NCBI GenBank assembly: GCA_937873255.1
Contig: CALMVM010000146.1
Coordinates: 1,493 to 7,227 of the forward strand
Source: an uncultured Verrucomicrobiota bacterium
GTDB lineage: Bacteria > Verrucomicrobiota > Verrucomicrobiia > Chthoniobacterales > SZAS-18
DNA: 5,735 nt
Reading direction: 5' to 3'
The notes below the pieces were generated by a model. It saw nothing but the letters and a program-made list of their open reading frames with translations, searched no databases and had not been told where the DNA came from. Positions 5,565-5,735 of this stretch are shown one piece after another. Each line of letters starts with the position of its first letter. Position 1 is the first letter of the stretch. A program made the position numbers and the translations under genes.

Positions 5565-5735
5565 TTATTGCGCCAGATCGTCCGCCACGCGGTTCACATC
5601 GAAGCCCACCGGCAGCGACACCTTCGGCACGCCCTTGAGCGTGAAATTGAGCAAAAACCCGTAGTCGTTCACCCCGTTGTTGTCGCGCACCGTCAGGCCC
5701 AGCGACGCCACGAAACTCGTCAGGTCGCGGTACAC
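5565..5735 (-). CDS. C-terminal end of a probable outer-membrane beta-barrel protein, LptD-like (5' truncated)
   Basis: The minus-strand frame is open from the window edge to a TAA at 5565-5567 and gives the last 56 residues. The sequence alternates polar and hydrophobic residues in strand-like stretches (SFVASLGLTVRDN, then DYGFLLNFTLKGVPKVSLPVG), as in the last strands of an outer-membrane barrel. The pattern of a charged RDN turn, an aromatic strand and TLKGVPK resembles the end of LptD/OstA-like LPS-assembly proteins of Verrucomicrobiota. That assignment is from memory of the family and needs the rest of the gene. It does not end in the usual C-terminal aromatic residue; a short DVNRVADDLAQ tail follows the last strand. 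Confidence 0.55.
   Translation of the reverse strand: MYRDLTSFVASLGLTVRDNNGVNDYGFLLNFTLKGVPKVSLPVGFDVNRVADDLAQ

Overview
The window is high-GC bacterial DNA that looks chromosomal. It carries five complete genes, two genes cut by the window edges, and several families of intergenic repeats. Two things suggest the PVC superphylum, probably Verrucomicrobiota (Opitutales-like) or else Planctomycetota: interspersed repeats with cores such as AGCCCCGGCAGGGGCG and CTCTCCGAGC, and heptad GGATGAA arrays that translate to [10 protein letters not shown]. This placement rests on recalled repeat style and gene content, not on a marker gene. The cell is Gram-negative: there is a lipoprotein, an SppA protease and a probable outer-membrane barrel protein.

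Layout. 1-117 (+) is the end of an unrecognised gene, followed by a strong intrinsic terminator (174-210) and a 30-bp-arm inverted repeat (234-341). 445-894 (-) is a small lipoprotein with a Pro/Ser/Thr/Ala-rich tail. It diverges from 1035-2927 (+), a full-length 67-kDa-type signal peptide peptidase SppA with both catalytic residues and a plausible promoter at 958-986. A perfect 32-bp inverted repeat (2934-3053) lies between sppA and the convergent minus-strand pair. That pair is a SAM hydrolase (SAM hydroxide adenosyltransferase, DUF62) at 3476-4537 and a YjbQ/UPF0047 protein at 3063-3479, joined by an ATGA stop/start overlap. A class I SAM-dependent methyltransferase (4585-5301, +) diverges from the hydrolase with a gap of only 47 bp. 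The region 5302-5564 is filled with repeats, including four nested, inverted copies of a GCCCC/GGGGC hairpin. The window ends in the C-terminus of a probable LptD-like outer-membrane protein (5565-5735, -).

Gene directions alternate, and each of the three convergent junctions holds a long inverted repeat or repeat cluster. The most unusual structure is a pair of inverted heptad arrays (4406-4438 and 4547-4579) around the 5' end of the SAM hydrolase gene. One array encodes most of the hydrophobic core of its apparent signal peptide. The other forms the 47-bp intergenic gap and supplies the ribosome binding site. Functionally, sppA, the lipoprotein and the barrel protein belong to envelope biology, while the hydrolase and methyltransferase both consume SAM. 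I see no defence system, CRISPR array, transposase or RNA gene.
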